Source: Rubrivivax sp. SCN 71-131
GTDB taxonomy: Bacteria; Pseudomonadota; Gammaproteobacteria; Burkholderiales; Burkholderiaceae_C
Length of the DNA: 64,000 nt
Assembly: GCA_001724995.1 (NCBI GenBank)
Contig: MEFD01000017.1
Location: 440-64,439, forward strand
Direction of reading: 5' to 3'
The stretch's first letter is position 1. Each line of letters starts with the position of its first letter. Made by a program: the position numbers and the translations under genes. Positions 31,184 through 40,738 of this stretch are shown here, piece by piece. The notes beneath the pieces were generated by a model. That model was given only the letters and a program-made list of their open reading frames with translations. It did no database searches and was not told the origin of the DNA.

Positions 31184-31642
31184 TCAGGGCGCGATGCGCG
31201 TGAAGCTCGCGTAATGGTCGGCCGTGTAGTAGCAGGCGTCGGGATCGGCCGGTCGATGCCCACCGCAAACGATGCGCCGCGCGCCGCGGTCGACCGCCTG
31301 CGGCGTAGGTACCGTGTACTCGCGGTAATAACCCCGCTTGCGCTGCGGTAGCAGGCGCTCGCGGTTGGCGAAGACCGTCCCGTCCTTGGCAAAGGGGAAG
31401 GGGCCGCCGCTGCGGATCCTCGCCGCGGTGCGCTGCGCCTCGGGCGGCAGCGTGGCCAGGGATGCGACGGCGGACTCTTCGCTGTCCGACCTTGCCTGCA
31501 GTCCGGACACCGGTGCCAGGCAAGCTGCGACTGCAAGAGCTAGTCCTAACTTACGAAGCTTGGACCCCACGGAGTCCCATCCGGCACCAGACACGGGAAA
31601 ACCCTGAAAGCGAAGCCGCAATGCTAGCGACATCGCTCCCAA
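31184..31642 (-). CDS. secreted guanine-specific ribonuclease (barnase/N1-T1 type)
   Basis: Signal-like KLGLALAVAACLAPVSGLQA; RSGGPFPFAKDGTVFANRERLLPQRKRGYYREYTVPTPQAVDRGARRIVCGG...CYYTADHYASFTRI with conserved E, R, H. Exact start uncertain. Confidence 0.88.
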   Translation of the reverse strand: MGAMSLALRLRFQGFPVSGAGWDSVGSKLRKLGLALAVAACLAPVSGLQARSDSEESAVASLATLPPEAQRTAARIRSGGPFPFAKDGTVFANRERLLPQRKRGYYREYTVPTPQAVDRGARRIVCGGHRPADPDACYYTADHYASFTRIAP

Positions 31643-31775
31643 AACTCAAGAGAGTGCTCAAAAAACGAGCACCCAGTCGAGGGGTTATGTAAGTGCACGC
31701 TTATTGCATCGAGTTTGTTTGACGTGAAATGTGGCCGTGATCTGGCAGACGTGCGGGATCTCCAGGGCGTCGCGC

Positions 31776-34094
31776 TCAGCGCTCGGCGCTGGCGTCGACC
31801 ACCGCCAGCGCGGTGAGGTTGACGATGCGGCGCACGGTGGCCGAGGGCGTCAGCACATGCACGGGCTTGTCCGCGCCGAGCAGGACCGGCCCGATGGCGA
31901 TGCCCCCGCCGGCGGCCGTCTTCAGCAGGTTGTAGGCGATATTGGCCGCGTCGATATCGGGCAGCACGAGCAGGTTGGCCTCGCCCTGAAGCGTGCTGTT
32001 GGGCATCAACGCCCGTCGCGCCGTGGCGTCCAGCGCCACGTCGCCGTGCATCTCGCCGTCGACCTCGAGCCACGGCGCCTGCTGGCGCAGCAGCTCCAGC
32101 GTCTTGCGCATCTTCACCGCGCTCGGCGCGTCGCTGGTGCCGAAGTTGCTGTGCGAGAGCAGCGCCGCCTTGGGTTCGAAGCCCAGACGCATCATCTCCT
32201 CGGCGGCCATCGCCGTGATCTCGCAGAGCTGTTCGGGCGTGGGGTCGACGTTGACGTGGGTGTCGACGAGGAAGACCTGCCGCCCCGGCAGCATCAGGCC
32301 GTTCATGCACGCGTAGACCGGGACGCTTTGCGGCGTGCGCGGGCTGCCGCCGGCGCGCGGACCGATCACCAGGTCGACGTAGTGCAGGTGCGCCGCCGTC
32401 GTGCCCCAGGTGCCGCAGAGCATGCCGTCGACGTCGCCCTTGTGCAGCAGCATGCAGCCGATCAGCGTCAGCCGCCGACGCATCTCGATCTTGGCCATCT
32501 GCACCGTGACGCCGCGGCGCTCGGTGAGGCGGTGGTAGGTCTGCCAGAAGTCGCGGTAGCGCGGGTCGTCCTCGACGTTGACGACGTCGTAGTCCTGCTC
32601 CTGCCTGAGGCGCAGGCCGAAGCGCTTGATGCGCTGCGCGATCACCGCCGGGCGTCCGATCAGCGTCGGCCGTGCCAGGTTCTCGTCGCACACGACCTGG
32701 GCGGCGCGCAGCACGCGTTCCTCCTCGCCCTCGGCGTAGGCCACGCGCTTGCGCGGGCTCTTGCGTGCGAGCTGGAAGATCGGCTTCATCGTCGCGCCCG
32801 AGGCGTAGACGAAGCTCTGCAGCTTGTTGCCGTACTCGTCGAGGTCGGCGATCGGGCGCAGCGCGACGCCGCTATCCGCCGCCGCCTGCGCCACCGCCGG
32901 CGCGATGCGCATCATCAGCCGCGGGTCGAAGGGCTTGGGGATCAGGTACTCGGGGCCGAAGGTCAGTGCTTCGCTGCCATAGGCGGCGGCGACGACGGCG
33001 TGGATCTCCTCCTGCGCGAGTGCTGCGATGGCGTGCACGGCGGCGATCTTCATCGCGTCGGTGACCGTCGTCGCGCCGCAGTCCAGCGCGCCGCGGAAGA
33101 TGTAGGGGAAGCACAGGACGTTGTTGACCTGGTTCGGAAAGTCGCTGCGCCCTGTGGCGAGGATGGCGTCGGGGCGCGCCGCCTTCGCCTCGTCGGGCAT
33201 GATCTCCGGCGTCGGGTTGGCGAGCGCGAAGATGATCGGCCGCGAGGCCATCTGCGCCACCATCTCCGGCTTCAGGACGCCGCCGGCCGACAGGCCGAGG
33301 AAGACGTCGGCGCCGGCGATGACCTCGGCGAGCTTGCGTGCCGGGGTCCGCTGCGCGAACTGCGCCTTGTCCTCGTCCATCAGCTCGGTGCGCCCCTCGT
33401 AGACCACGCCGACGATGTCGGTGACCCAGATGTTCTCGCGCCGCACGCCGAGCATCACGAGCATGTTCAGGCACGCCAGGGCCGCCGCGCCGGCGCCGCT
33501 GGCGACGAGCTTGATCGCCGCGACGTCCTTGCCGACCACCTTCAGCGCGTTGAGCACCGCCGCGCCGACGACGATCGCGGTGCCGTGCTGATCGTCGTGG
33601 AAGACCGGGATCTTCAAGCGCTCGCGCAGGCGGCGCTCGACGAGGAAGCAGTCCGGCGCCTTGATGTCCTCGAGGTTGATGCCGCCGAAGCTGGGTTCGA
33701 GCGCGGCGATGATCTCGACCAGCTTCTGCGGGTCGCGCTCGGCGACCTCGAGGTCGAAGACGTCGATGCCGGCGAACTTCTTGAACAGCACGCCCTTGCC
33801 TTCCATCACCGGCTTGGCCGCCAGCGGCCCGATGTCGCCCAGCCCCAGCACGGCGGTGCCGTTGGTGACCACGGCCACCAGGTTGCCGCGGCTGGTGTAG
33901 CGAAAGGCGTTGAGCGGGTCGGCGACGATTTCCTCGCAGGCCGCGGCGACGCCGGGGGAGTAGGCCAGCGCCAGGTCGCGCTGGTTGACGAGGCTCTTGA
34001 TCGGCGTGACGGCGATCTTGCCGGGCTTCGGAAACTCGTGGTATTCGAGTGCGGCGCGGCGCAGTTCGGCGCGCTTTTCGTCGTAGGTCGGCAT
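31776..34094 (-). CDS. maeB: NADP-dependent malic enzyme (with phosphotransacetylase-like domain)
   Basis: [75 protein letters not shown]-terminal PTA-like domain. Confidence 0.96.
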   Translation of the reverse strand: MPTYDEKRAELRRAALEYHEFPKPGKIAVTPIKSLVNQRDLALAYSPGVAAACEEIVADPLNAFRYTSRGNLVAVVTNGTAVLGLGDIGPLAAKPVMEGKGVLFKKFAGIDVFDLEVAERDPQKLVEIIAALEPSFGGINLEDIKAPDCFLVERRLRERLKIPVFHDDQHGTAIVVGAAVLNALKVVGKDVAAIKLVASGAGAAALACLNMLVMLGVRRENIWVTDIVGVVYEGRTELMDEDKAQFAQRTPARKLAEVIAGADVFLGLSAGGVLKPEMVAQMASRPIIFALANPTPEIMPDEAKAARPDAILATGRSDFPNQVNNVLCFPYIFRGALDCGATTVTDAMKIAAVHAIAALAQEEIHAVVAAAYGSEALTFGPEYLIPKPFDPRLMMRIAPAVAQAAADSGVALRPIADLDEYGNKLQSFVYASGATMKPIFQLARKSPRKRVAYAEGEEERVLRAAQVVCDENLARPTLIGRPAVIAQRIKRFGLRLRQEQDYDVVNVEDDPRYRDFWQTYHRLTERRGVTVQMAKIEMRRRLTLIGCMLLHKGDVDGMLCGTWGTTAAHLHYVDLVIGPRAGGSPRTPQSVPVYACMNGLMLPGRQVFLVDTHVNVDPTPEQLCEITAMAAEEMMRLGFEPKAALLSHSNFGTSDAPSAVKMRKTLELLRQQAPWLEVDGEMHGDVALDATARRALMPNSTLQGEANLLVLPDIDAANIAYNLLKTAAGGGIAIGPVLLGADKPVHVLTPSATVRRIVNLTALAVVDASAER

Positions 34095-34110
34095 CGGCTT
34101 CTCCGGCAGC

Positions 34111-34130
34111 GCGAACCATTCTAGGTTCGC
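34111..34130. promoter_or_regulatory. operator-like inverted repeat GCGAACC-ATTCTA-GGTTCGC
   Basis: Between divergent maeB and thiL; its centre is TAGAAT on the minus strand. Confidence 0.45.
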
Positions 34131-34219
34131 GCCCCCTGGGGGGGGCTGCGCGCGCTCGGGCGAGAATCGGCGACCTGCGGCGAGGAAATCGCCGCGCGAA
34201 AAGGGGGCAGCGGGCGGAC

Positions 34220-35170
34220 ATGGGTGAATTCGAGCTCATCGAGCGCCACTTCGTGCGCGCGACGCCGCGCGCGGCCCTCGGGCCCGGCGACGACTGCGCA
34301 CTGCTGGCGCCGGCGCCCGGACAGCAGCTGGCGGTGACGAGCGACATGCTGCTCGAAGGGCGCCACTTCCTCGCCACGGTGCCGCCGGTGCGCCTGGGGC
34401 ACAAGGCGCTGGCCGTCAACCTGAGCGACCTCGCCGCCTGCGGCGCCAGGCCGCTGGCCTTCACGCTGGCACTGTCGCTGCCGCGCGCCGACGAGGGCTT
34501 CGCCGCCGCGCTGGCGCGGGGCCTGTTCGCGCTCGCCGACGCGCACGACGTCGAGCTCGTCGGCGGCGACACCACTGCGGGCGCGCTGTCGCTGTGCATC
34601 ACCGCGATCGGCGAGGTGCCCGCGGGTGGCGCCCTGCTGCGCAGCGGCGCGCGTGCGGGCGACCAGCTCTGGGTCAGCGGGCACCTCGGCGATGCGCGGC
34701 TGGCGCTGGAGGTCTTCCGCGGCCACGCGGCGCTGCCGGCCGCGGACTTCGAGGCCGTGCGCCTGGCGATGGAGTGCCCGCAGCCGCGCGTGGCTCTGGG
34801 TCTGGCGCTGCGCGGCCTGGCCAGCAGCGCGATCGACGTCAGCGACGGGCTGCTCGGGGACCTCGGCCACATCCTGCGGCGCTCGCGCGTGGGCGCACGG
34901 CTGGAGCTGTCGGCGCTGCCCTGCAGCGCGGCGCTGGCGGCGCAGCCACAGGCCTTGCGCCAGGAGTGCCTGCTGCGCGGCGGCGACGACTACGAGCTGC
35001 TCTTCACCGCGCCGCCGCACCGGGAGGCCGCGGTGCGCGCCGCCGGCGTCGCCGGGGGCGTGGCGGTGACGCCGATCGGCGTCATCACCGCGGAGCCCGG
35101 GCTGCTCGCCGTCGATCACGACGGCCGCGTGCAGGCCCTGCCGGCGCGCGGTTTCGACCACTTCGCGTGA
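34220..35170 (+). CDS. thiL: thiamine-phosphate kinase
   Basis: MGEFELIERHFVRATPRAALGPGDDCALLAPAPGQQLAVTSDMLLEGRHFL...GHKALAVNLSDLAACGARPLAFTLALSLP. Confidence 0.96.
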   Translation: MGEFELIERHFVRATPRAALGPGDDCALLAPAPGQQLAVTSDMLLEGRHFLATVPPVRLGHKALAVNLSDLAACGARPLAFTLALSLPRADEGFAAALARGLFALADAHDVELVGGDTTAGALSLCITAIGEVPAGGALLRSGARAGDQLWVSGHLGDARLALEVFRGHAALPAADFEAVRLAMECPQPRVALGLALRGLASSAIDVSDGLLGDLGHILRRSRVGARLELSALPCSAALAAQPQALRQECLLRGGDDYELLFTAPPHREAAVRAAGVAGGVAVTPIGVITAEPGLLAVDHDGRVQALPARGFDHFA

Positions 35171-35195
35171 TGCGGGCCTGGCTGGGTGCGAGGCG

Positions 35196-35759
35196 ATGAC
35201 CGAGCCGCTGGCCCCGGTTCAGGCGACGGCGCCGCGGCGCGCCGACCTGCGCTTCATGTTCGCGCAGCCGGCACACGTCATCGCCCTCGGTTTCGGCAGC
35301 GGTCTCGCGCCGTGGGCTCCCGGCACCGCGGGCACGCTGTGGGCCTGGCTCGCCTACGTGCTGCTGGCGCGCGCGCTGCCGGATGCTGCGCTCGTGCTGC
35401 TGCTGCTCGCCGCGCTGCCGCTGGGCTGGTGGGCGTGCACGCGCGCTGCGCAGCACCTCGACGTGGCCGACCCCGGCGCCATCGTCTGGGACGAGGTGGC
35501 GGCGTTCTGGCTGCTGCTGTGGCTGCTGCCTTCGGTGTGGTGGGTGCAGGCGGCGGCGTTCGCACTCTTCCGGTACTTCGATGCCGCCAAGCCCGGGCCG
35601 GTGGGCCGGGCCGACCGACGCTTCAAGCTGCGTCCGGGCCAGGTCATCGGCTGGGCGCAGGGCGCGGGCATCCTGCTCGACGACCTCGTGGCCGCGCTGT
35701 GCAGCCTGCCGCTGGCCTGGGGCGTGTTCTGGCTGGCGCGGTACGCGGGCTTCGCGTGA
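35196..35759 (+). CDS. pgpA: phosphatidylglycerophosphatase A
   Basis: ALGFGSGLAPWAPGTAGTLWAWLAY...DPGAIVWDEVAAFWLLL...FRYFDAAKPGPVGRADR. Confidence 0.95.
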   Translation: MTEPLAPVQATAPRRADLRFMFAQPAHVIALGFGSGLAPWAPGTAGTLWAWLAYVLLARALPDAALVLLLLAALPLGWWACTRAAQHLDVADPGAIVWDEVAAFWLLLWLLPSVWWVQAAAFALFRYFDAAKPGPVGRADRRFKLRPGQVIGWAQGAGILLDDLVAALCSLPLAWGVFWLARYAGFA

Positions 35760-36247
35760 TGTCGCTCGCCGCCTTCGAGCCGAAGGTGCTGGTGCTGGCG
35801 CAGGACTTGCGCGCGCGCGGACTGCGCATCGCCAGCGCCGAGAGCTGCACCGGCGGCCTCATCGCCGCCGCGTGCACCGCGGTCGCCGGCGCCAGCGACT
35901 GGTTCGAGCGCGGCTTCGTTACCTACAGCAACGCGGCCAAGGTCGAGCTGCTGGGCGTCGACGAGACGCTGTTGCAGGCGCATGGGGCGGTCAGCGAGGC
36001 GGTGGCGTGTGCGATGGCCGACGGCGCGCTGCAGCGCGCGCCGGTGCAGCGCGCCATCGCCGTCACCGGCATCGCCGGCCCCGGCGGTGCGGTGCCCGGC
36101 AAGCCGGTGGGCACGGTGTGGCTGGCGCTGGCCTGCAGCGACGCGCCGACGCAGGCCTGGTGCCTGCAGCTGCAGGGCGACCGCGCCGCGGTGCGCGAAG
36201 CCGCCGTGCACGCCGCACTGCAGGCCTTGCGACAAGGCCTGCGCTGA
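35759..36247 (+). CDS. pncC: CinA C-terminal domain protein / nicotinamide-nucleotide amidohydrolase
   Basis: ASAESCTGGLIAAACTAVAGASDWFERGFVTYSNAAKVELLGV...VTGIAGPGGAVPGKPVGTVWLA. Confidence 0.93.
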   Translation: MSLAAFEPKVLVLAQDLRARGLRIASAESCTGGLIAAACTAVAGASDWFERGFVTYSNAAKVELLGVDETLLQAHGAVSEAVACAMADGALQRAPVQRAIAVTGIAGPGGAVPGKPVGTVWLALACSDAPTQAWCLQLQGDRAAVREAAVHAALQALRQGLR

Positions 36248-36273
36248 GGGCCCGCACGCTGGGCGCCCGGCCT

Positions 36274-38007
36274 TCAGGCCAGGGCCTGTGGCTGCGGGCT
36301 GCGCGCCAGCCAGGCTGCGAACGCCGCCGCCGGCATCGGCATCCCGTGCAGGTGGCCCTGCTGCAGCGCACAGCCGTGCGCCAGCAGCCACTTGCGCTGC
36401 GCCGCCGTCTCCACGCCCTCGGCCAGCACTTCGATGCCCAGCGCCGCGGCCATCGCGAGCATGGCCTGCGCCAGCGCGCAGTCCTCGGTATCGTGCGGCA
36501 GGCCGCGCACGAGGCTGCAGTCGATCTTCAGGCGCTGCGGACGCAGGCGCCTGAGCTGCGACAGCGAGGAGTAGCCGACGCCGAAGTCGTCCACCGTCAG
36601 CCCCAGGCCCAGCGTGCGCCAGCGTGCCAGGGCCCGCGGCACGCCATCGGGGTCGTCGAGGAAGGCGTCCTCGGTGATCTCGAGCTCGAGCATCGCCGGC
36701 ACCAGGGCGTGGCGATCGAGCGCGTCGCGCAGCGCCTCGGACAGTGCCGGGTTGCGCGCCTGCTGCACGGAGAGGTTGAGCGCCAGGCGCCCGGGGGCAA
36801 GCCCCTGGCCGAGCCAGCCGGCGAGCTCGCCGCACGCCGCCTCCAGCACCCAGGCGTCGAGGTCGGCCATGAGCCGGCACTGGCGTGCCGTCTCGATGAA
36901 GTCCGCGGGCGCGAGCAGCCCGCGCTCGGGATGCTGCCAGCGCAGCAGCGCCTCGCAACCGAGGACGCGGCCGCTGCCGGCGTCGACCATCGGCTGGTAG
37001 ACGAGCGTGAGCTCGTCGCGTTCGAGCGCCCGCGCCAGTTCGCGCTCGGCGTCGATGCGCTCGCGCAGCGCCTGGTCCAGGCCCGGCTGGTAGAAGCTGT
37101 AGAGCCCGCGCCCGAGCGTGCGGCTGCGCTGCAGTGCCAGCGACGCCGCGCGCTCCAGGCCTGCGAAGTCCGAGCCGTCGGTCGGGTACATGGCAATGCC
37201 CAGGCTGGCCGAGGCGCCCAGCACCTGGCCGCTGCGCGGCAGCTGCAGCGGCTCCTCGACGCAGCGCAGCAGCCGCTCGGCGGCCGTGGCAACGCGGTCC
37301 CAGCCCACCGGTCCGCTCAGCAGCACGAGGAACTCGTCGCCGCCGCCGCGGCAGATGAAGTCGGAGTCGCGCAGCGTCGCCGCCAGCCGGTGCGCCATGC
37401 CGGTGAGGAGTTCCTCGCCGACGCTGTGGCCGAGCGTCTCGTTGACGGTGTGCAGGCGATCGATGCCGATGCGCAGCAGCGCCAGCGATCGCGCCTGTCG
37501 GCGTGCCGAAGCCGCCTCGTGGCCGAAGAGCTCCTGCAGCAGCGTGCGGTTGGGCAGGCCGGTGAGCGCGTCGTGCGTCGCCGCGCGGCGCAGCTTGGCC
37601 TTGCCGGCCTGCAGCTCGCCCTGCACCTGGGCCGTGCGCTCGCGCAGCGCGTCGAGCCCGCGTGCCAGCGGCTGCAGTTCGGGCGCCTGATCGCGCAGGG
37701 GCAGGGTCGTCGCCGGGCGCAGCGCCGCGAGCGCGTGCGCCTGTTCGGTCAGGCGCGCCAGCGGCTCCTCGAGCCGGCGCGCCAGCAGGTGCAGCACGAG
37801 CATCGCCCCCGTCACGCCCTGCACGACGACCATCAGCAGCACCGCGGCGCGCCAGGGCGCCGCCGCCTGCCCGAGCACATCGGGCGGCAGCAGCGCGGCC
37901 AGCAGCCACAGCAGCGCCGGGCCGAACACCGCCGCCAGCACGCCCAGCAGCAGGCCGGTGCGCAGGCTGGCACCCGCGCGGGTGGAGTGCAAGGCGATCG
38001 GCTTCAT
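36274..38007 (-). CDS. GGDEF-EAL domain protein (bifunctional c-di-GMP metabolism)
   Basis: ICRGGGDEFLVLLSG (GGDEF intact) and GCEALLRWQHPERGLLAPADFIETA (EAL intact); N-terminal membrane segments. Confidence 0.95.
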   Translation of the reverse strand: MKPIALHSTRAGASLRTGLLLGVLAAVFGPALLWLLAALLPPDVLGQAAAPWRAAVLLMVVVQGVTGAMLVLHLLARRLEEPLARLTEQAHALAALRPATTLPLRDQAPELQPLARGLDALRERTAQVQGELQAGKAKLRRAATHDALTGLPNRTLLQELFGHEAASARRQARSLALLRIGIDRLHTVNETLGHSVGEELLTGMAHRLAATLRDSDFICRGGGDEFLVLLSGPVGWDRVATAAERLLRCVEEPLQLPRSGQVLGASASLGIAMYPTDGSDFAGLERAASLALQRSRTLGRGLYSFYQPGLDQALRERIDAERELARALERDELTLVYQPMVDAGSGRVLGCEALLRWQHPERGLLAPADFIETARQCRLMADLDAWVLEAACGELAGWLGQGLAPGRLALNLSVQQARNPALSEALRDALDRHALVPAMLELEITEDAFLDDPDGVPRALARWRTLGLGLTVDDFGVGYSSLSQLRRLRPQRLKIDCSLVRGLPHDTEDCALAQAMLAMAAALGIEVLAEGVETAAQRKWLLAHGCALQQGHLHGMPMPAAAFAAWLARSPQPQALA

Positions 38008-38116
38008 GCGCTGCAGGGTGGGGGAAAGGTGCGGTAACGCCGGGAGCCGGGTGTCGTTGTCCGGCTTTCGGCGCCGCCGCCGCGAGCTTGAGGGCGCGCG
38101 GCCTTAGGCTTCGCGC

Positions 38117-39058
38117 ATGGACATCCTCTTGTGTGGAAATTTCGACGCCGACGAGCGCCAGTCCTGGCAGCAGGCGTTGGCGCAGGCGCTGCCCGAGGGC
38201 CGCTGGCTTGACCTGGACGAGGCGCGCGCGCAGCCCGCCGCCGTGCAGGCGGCGGTGGTGGCCAACCCGCCGCCGGGCAGCCTGCAGGGCTTGCCGGCGC
38301 TGCGCTTGATCCAGAGCCTGTGGGCCGGCGTCGACCGGCTGCTGGCCGACGCGACGCTGCCGCCGGGTGTGCCGATCGCGCGCATGGTCGATCCGGCGAT
38401 GAGCGCGGCGATGGCGCAGACGGCCTTGTGGGCGACCCTGGCGCTGCAGCGCGGTTTCTTCGGCTACGCGCGTCAGCAGCGTCAGCGGCTGTGGCGCCAG
38501 CACGGCCAGCGGCGTGCCGACGAGTGCCCGGTGCTCGTGCTGGGCCAGGGCGAGATCGGCGGCGCGGTGGCGCAGGCGCTGGCGCGGACCGGCTTCCCGG
38601 TGACCGGCTGGTCGCGCCGCGCGGGTGAAGCGCGGGGGGGCGTGCGTCGCGTCGCGGGCGCGGCGGCGCTGTGGCAGGAGCTCCCCGGCGCGCAGGTGCT
38701 CGTCAACCTGCTGCCGCTCACCGAAGCGACCGCCGGCATCCTGGACGCGCGGCTCTTCGCCGCCTTGCCGCACGGCGCGGGCCTCGTCAATCTGGCGCGC
38801 GGCCGTCACGTCGTCGACGCGGACCTGCTGGCGGCGCTGGACCGCAGTCAGGTCGGCCACGCGGTGCTCGATGTCTTCCATCCGGAACCGCTGCCGCCCG
38901 AGCACCCGTTCTGGACGCACGAGCGCGTCACCGTGCTGCCGCATGTCGCGGCGCAGACCGACGAGCGCAGCGCGGCTGCGGTGGTGGCGGCCAACCTGCG
39001 CGCCCTGCGCGAGGGGCGCGAGCCGCTGCATCGGGTGGACCGGCGCACCGGTTACTGA
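38117..39058 (+). CDS. ghrA: glyoxylate/hydroxypyruvate reductase A-like 2-hydroxyacid dehydrogenase
   Basis: PVLVLGQGEIGGAVAQALARTGFPVTGWSRRAGEARGGVRRVAG...LLPLTEATAGILDARLFAALPHGAGLVNLARGRHVVDADLLAALD...AVLDVFHPEPLP. Confidence 0.88.
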   Translation: MDILLCGNFDADERQSWQQALAQALPEGRWLDLDEARAQPAAVQAAVVANPPPGSLQGLPALRLIQSLWAGVDRLLADATLPPGVPIARMVDPAMSAAMAQTALWATLALQRGFFGYARQQRQRLWRQHGQRRADECPVLVLGQGEIGGAVAQALARTGFPVTGWSRRAGEARGGVRRVAGAAALWQELPGAQVLVNLLPLTEATAGILDARLFAALPHGAGLVNLARGRHVVDADLLAALDRSQVGHAVLDVFHPEPLPPEHPFWTHERVTVLPHVAAQTDERSAAAVVAANLRALREGREPLHRVDRRTGY

Positions 39059-39097
39059 GCGCTGCCCGCGCCCACGCTCCCCCGCACCCCCCTTGCG

Positions 39098-40195
39098 TCA
39101 GCCGCGCAGCGCGAGGGCGCGCGGGCGTGCCGTCGGCGCGCGCGTCGACGCCAGGCCTTGCAGCGGCTCGAGCATGGTCAGCACGAGGCGGCGCAGGCCC
39201 GCCCAGGGCTCCGTGGGCCAGTCGGGGTGGCGCAGGCCCTTGACGAGGCCGTCGCAAGTGCTCGCCGCGGCCAGCCAGTGGGCCAGCGTGTCGGCGCCAA
39301 GGCGCGGCAGCGCGCGCTCGAACAGCTTCTCCTTCAGGCCCCAGACGCGGGCCTCGCGCAGCGCCAGCGGCAGCGGCCTGCCATCGTCGAGGGCACGGCG
39401 CACGCGGTCGAGCGCGCGGATGTCCTCGGCCAGGGTCCAGTGCACCAGCACGGCGGCCTCGCCTTCGGCGCGCAGGCCCGCGAGCATGCGCAGCGCGCGC
39501 TCGACCTGGCCGGCGAGGATCGCCTCGCCCAGCTTGAAGACGTCGTAGCGCGCGACGTTGAGCACCGCCGCCTCGACCTGCTCGAAACTCAGCTCGCCCG
39601 CCGGGTAGAGCAAGGCCAGCTTCTGCAGCTCCTGGTGCGCGGCCAGCAGGTTGCCTTCGACGCGGTCGGCGAAGAAGGCGAGCATGAGCTGCCCGGCCGG
39701 CCCTTCCTGCGCCCGCTGACCCTGGTGCGCCAGGCGCTGCGCCAGCCACGCCGGCAGCGCGCGGCGCTCGACCGGATCGAAGCGCAGCGTGGGGCCGGCG
39801 GCGTCGAGGGCACTGAACCAGGCGCTCTTCGTCTGCTGCCCATCCAGCCGCGGCAGCAGCACCAGCGTCAACAGATCCTCGGGCAGCGCCCGGCAGTAGC
39901 GCTGCAAGGCCTCGGAGCCGTCCTTGCCGAGCTTGCCCGAGGGGACGCGGATCTCGAGCAGGCGGCGCTCGGAAAAGAGGCTTTGCGCCTGAGCGGCGCC
40001 GAGCACGGTGCTCCAGTCGAAGTGCGCGCCGCTGACCGTGAACACCTGGCGTTCGCCGTGGCCGGCGGCGCGAGCCGCGGCGCGGATCGCGTCGGCCGCC
40101 TCCTGCGCCTGCAGCGGCTCGTCGCCGTGCAGCGTGTAGACGCGGTCGAGCCCTCGCTGCAGGCGGGCCTGGAGCTGCTCGGCGCGGATCTGCAT
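39098..40195 (-). CDS. holA: DNA polymerase III subunit delta
   Basis: MQIRAEQLQARLQRGLDRVYTLHGDEPLQAQEAADAIRAAA...VEGNLLAAHQELQKLALLYP; upstream neighbours lptE and leuS. Confidence 0.95.
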   Translation of the reverse strand: MQIRAEQLQARLQRGLDRVYTLHGDEPLQAQEAADAIRAAARAAGHGERQVFTVSGAHFDWSTVLGAAQAQSLFSERRLLEIRVPSGKLGKDGSEALQRYCRALPEDLLTLVLLPRLDGQQTKSAWFSALDAAGPTLRFDPVERRALPAWLAQRLAHQGQRAQEGPAGQLMLAFFADRVEGNLLAAHQELQKLALLYPAGELSFEQVEAAVLNVARYDVFKLGEAILAGQVERALRMLAGLRAEGEAAVLVHWTLAEDIRALDRVRRALDDGRPLPLALREARVWGLKEKLFERALPRLGADTLAHWLAAASTCDGLVKGLRHPDWPTEPWAGLRRLVLTMLEPLQGLASTRAPTARPRALALRG

Positions 40196-40213
40196 GGCCC
40201 TTGGCCCTCTTCG

Positions 40214-40738
40214 CTAGGGTCGCACCGCCGCGAGCTGGCGCATCACTTGCGTCACGACGTCGGCCTGCATCTCGCGAAACAGGTCCTCCTCCTCGTGCCG
40301 CTTGGCCAGCGCCAGGTTCTCGCTGTAGCTCATGTCGCGCGCCAGCACCAGCTCGGCCACCGGCGTCAGCTCGCGGCCCGCCGGCGTGTGCGCGCGCCAG
40401 CGCAGGCGCAGGCGCAGCTGCAGCTCGCGCACCTGCGCGGCGGCGGTGGTGGCGACGACGCTGCGCTCGCGCGCCTCGGTGAGCGCCTGCAGCACGAGCT
40501 CGGCGCGCGCCGGGTCGGGCAGCACCTGCACGCCGCGCGCCTGCAGCGCCAGCTCGAAGGCGCGCGCCAGCGGCGAACGGGGCGCAAAGCCGGTGAGGGC
40601 GATCGAACCGAAGGCCAGCGGCTCGCGGCCGCGCAGGCGGAAGCCGCAAGCCGACAGCGAGAGCGCGGCGAGCCCGAGGGATGCCGCCGCGAACACGCGA
40701 CGGCGCGCGCCGCGCAGGTTCGCCTCAGGCGACGACAT
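40214..40738 (-). CDS. lptE: LPS assembly lipoprotein LptE
   Basis: [29 protein letters not shown]...; lipobox; overlaps the leuS 3' end. Confidence 0.9.
   Translation of the reverse strand: MSSPEANLRGARRRVFAAASLGLAALSLSACGFRLRGREPLAFGSIALTGFAPRSPLARAFELALQARGVQVLPDPARAELVLQALTEARERSVVATTAAAQVRELQLRLRLRWRAHTPAGRELTPVAELVLARDMSYSENLALAKRHEEEDLFREMQADVVTQVMRQLAAVRP

Noticed and set aside
31731-34124. 797-codon plus-strand ORF opposite maeB
   Set aside because: Shadow ORF; composition artefact.
36274-38007. GGDEF-EAL protein considered as a degenerate receptor
   Set aside because: Both GGDEF and EAL motifs look intact, so it is an ordinary c-di-GMP enzyme.
35354-39031. 1225-codon minus-strand ORF across pgpA, pncC, GGDEF-EAL and ghrA
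   Set aside because: Out of frame with real genes on both strands; artefact.
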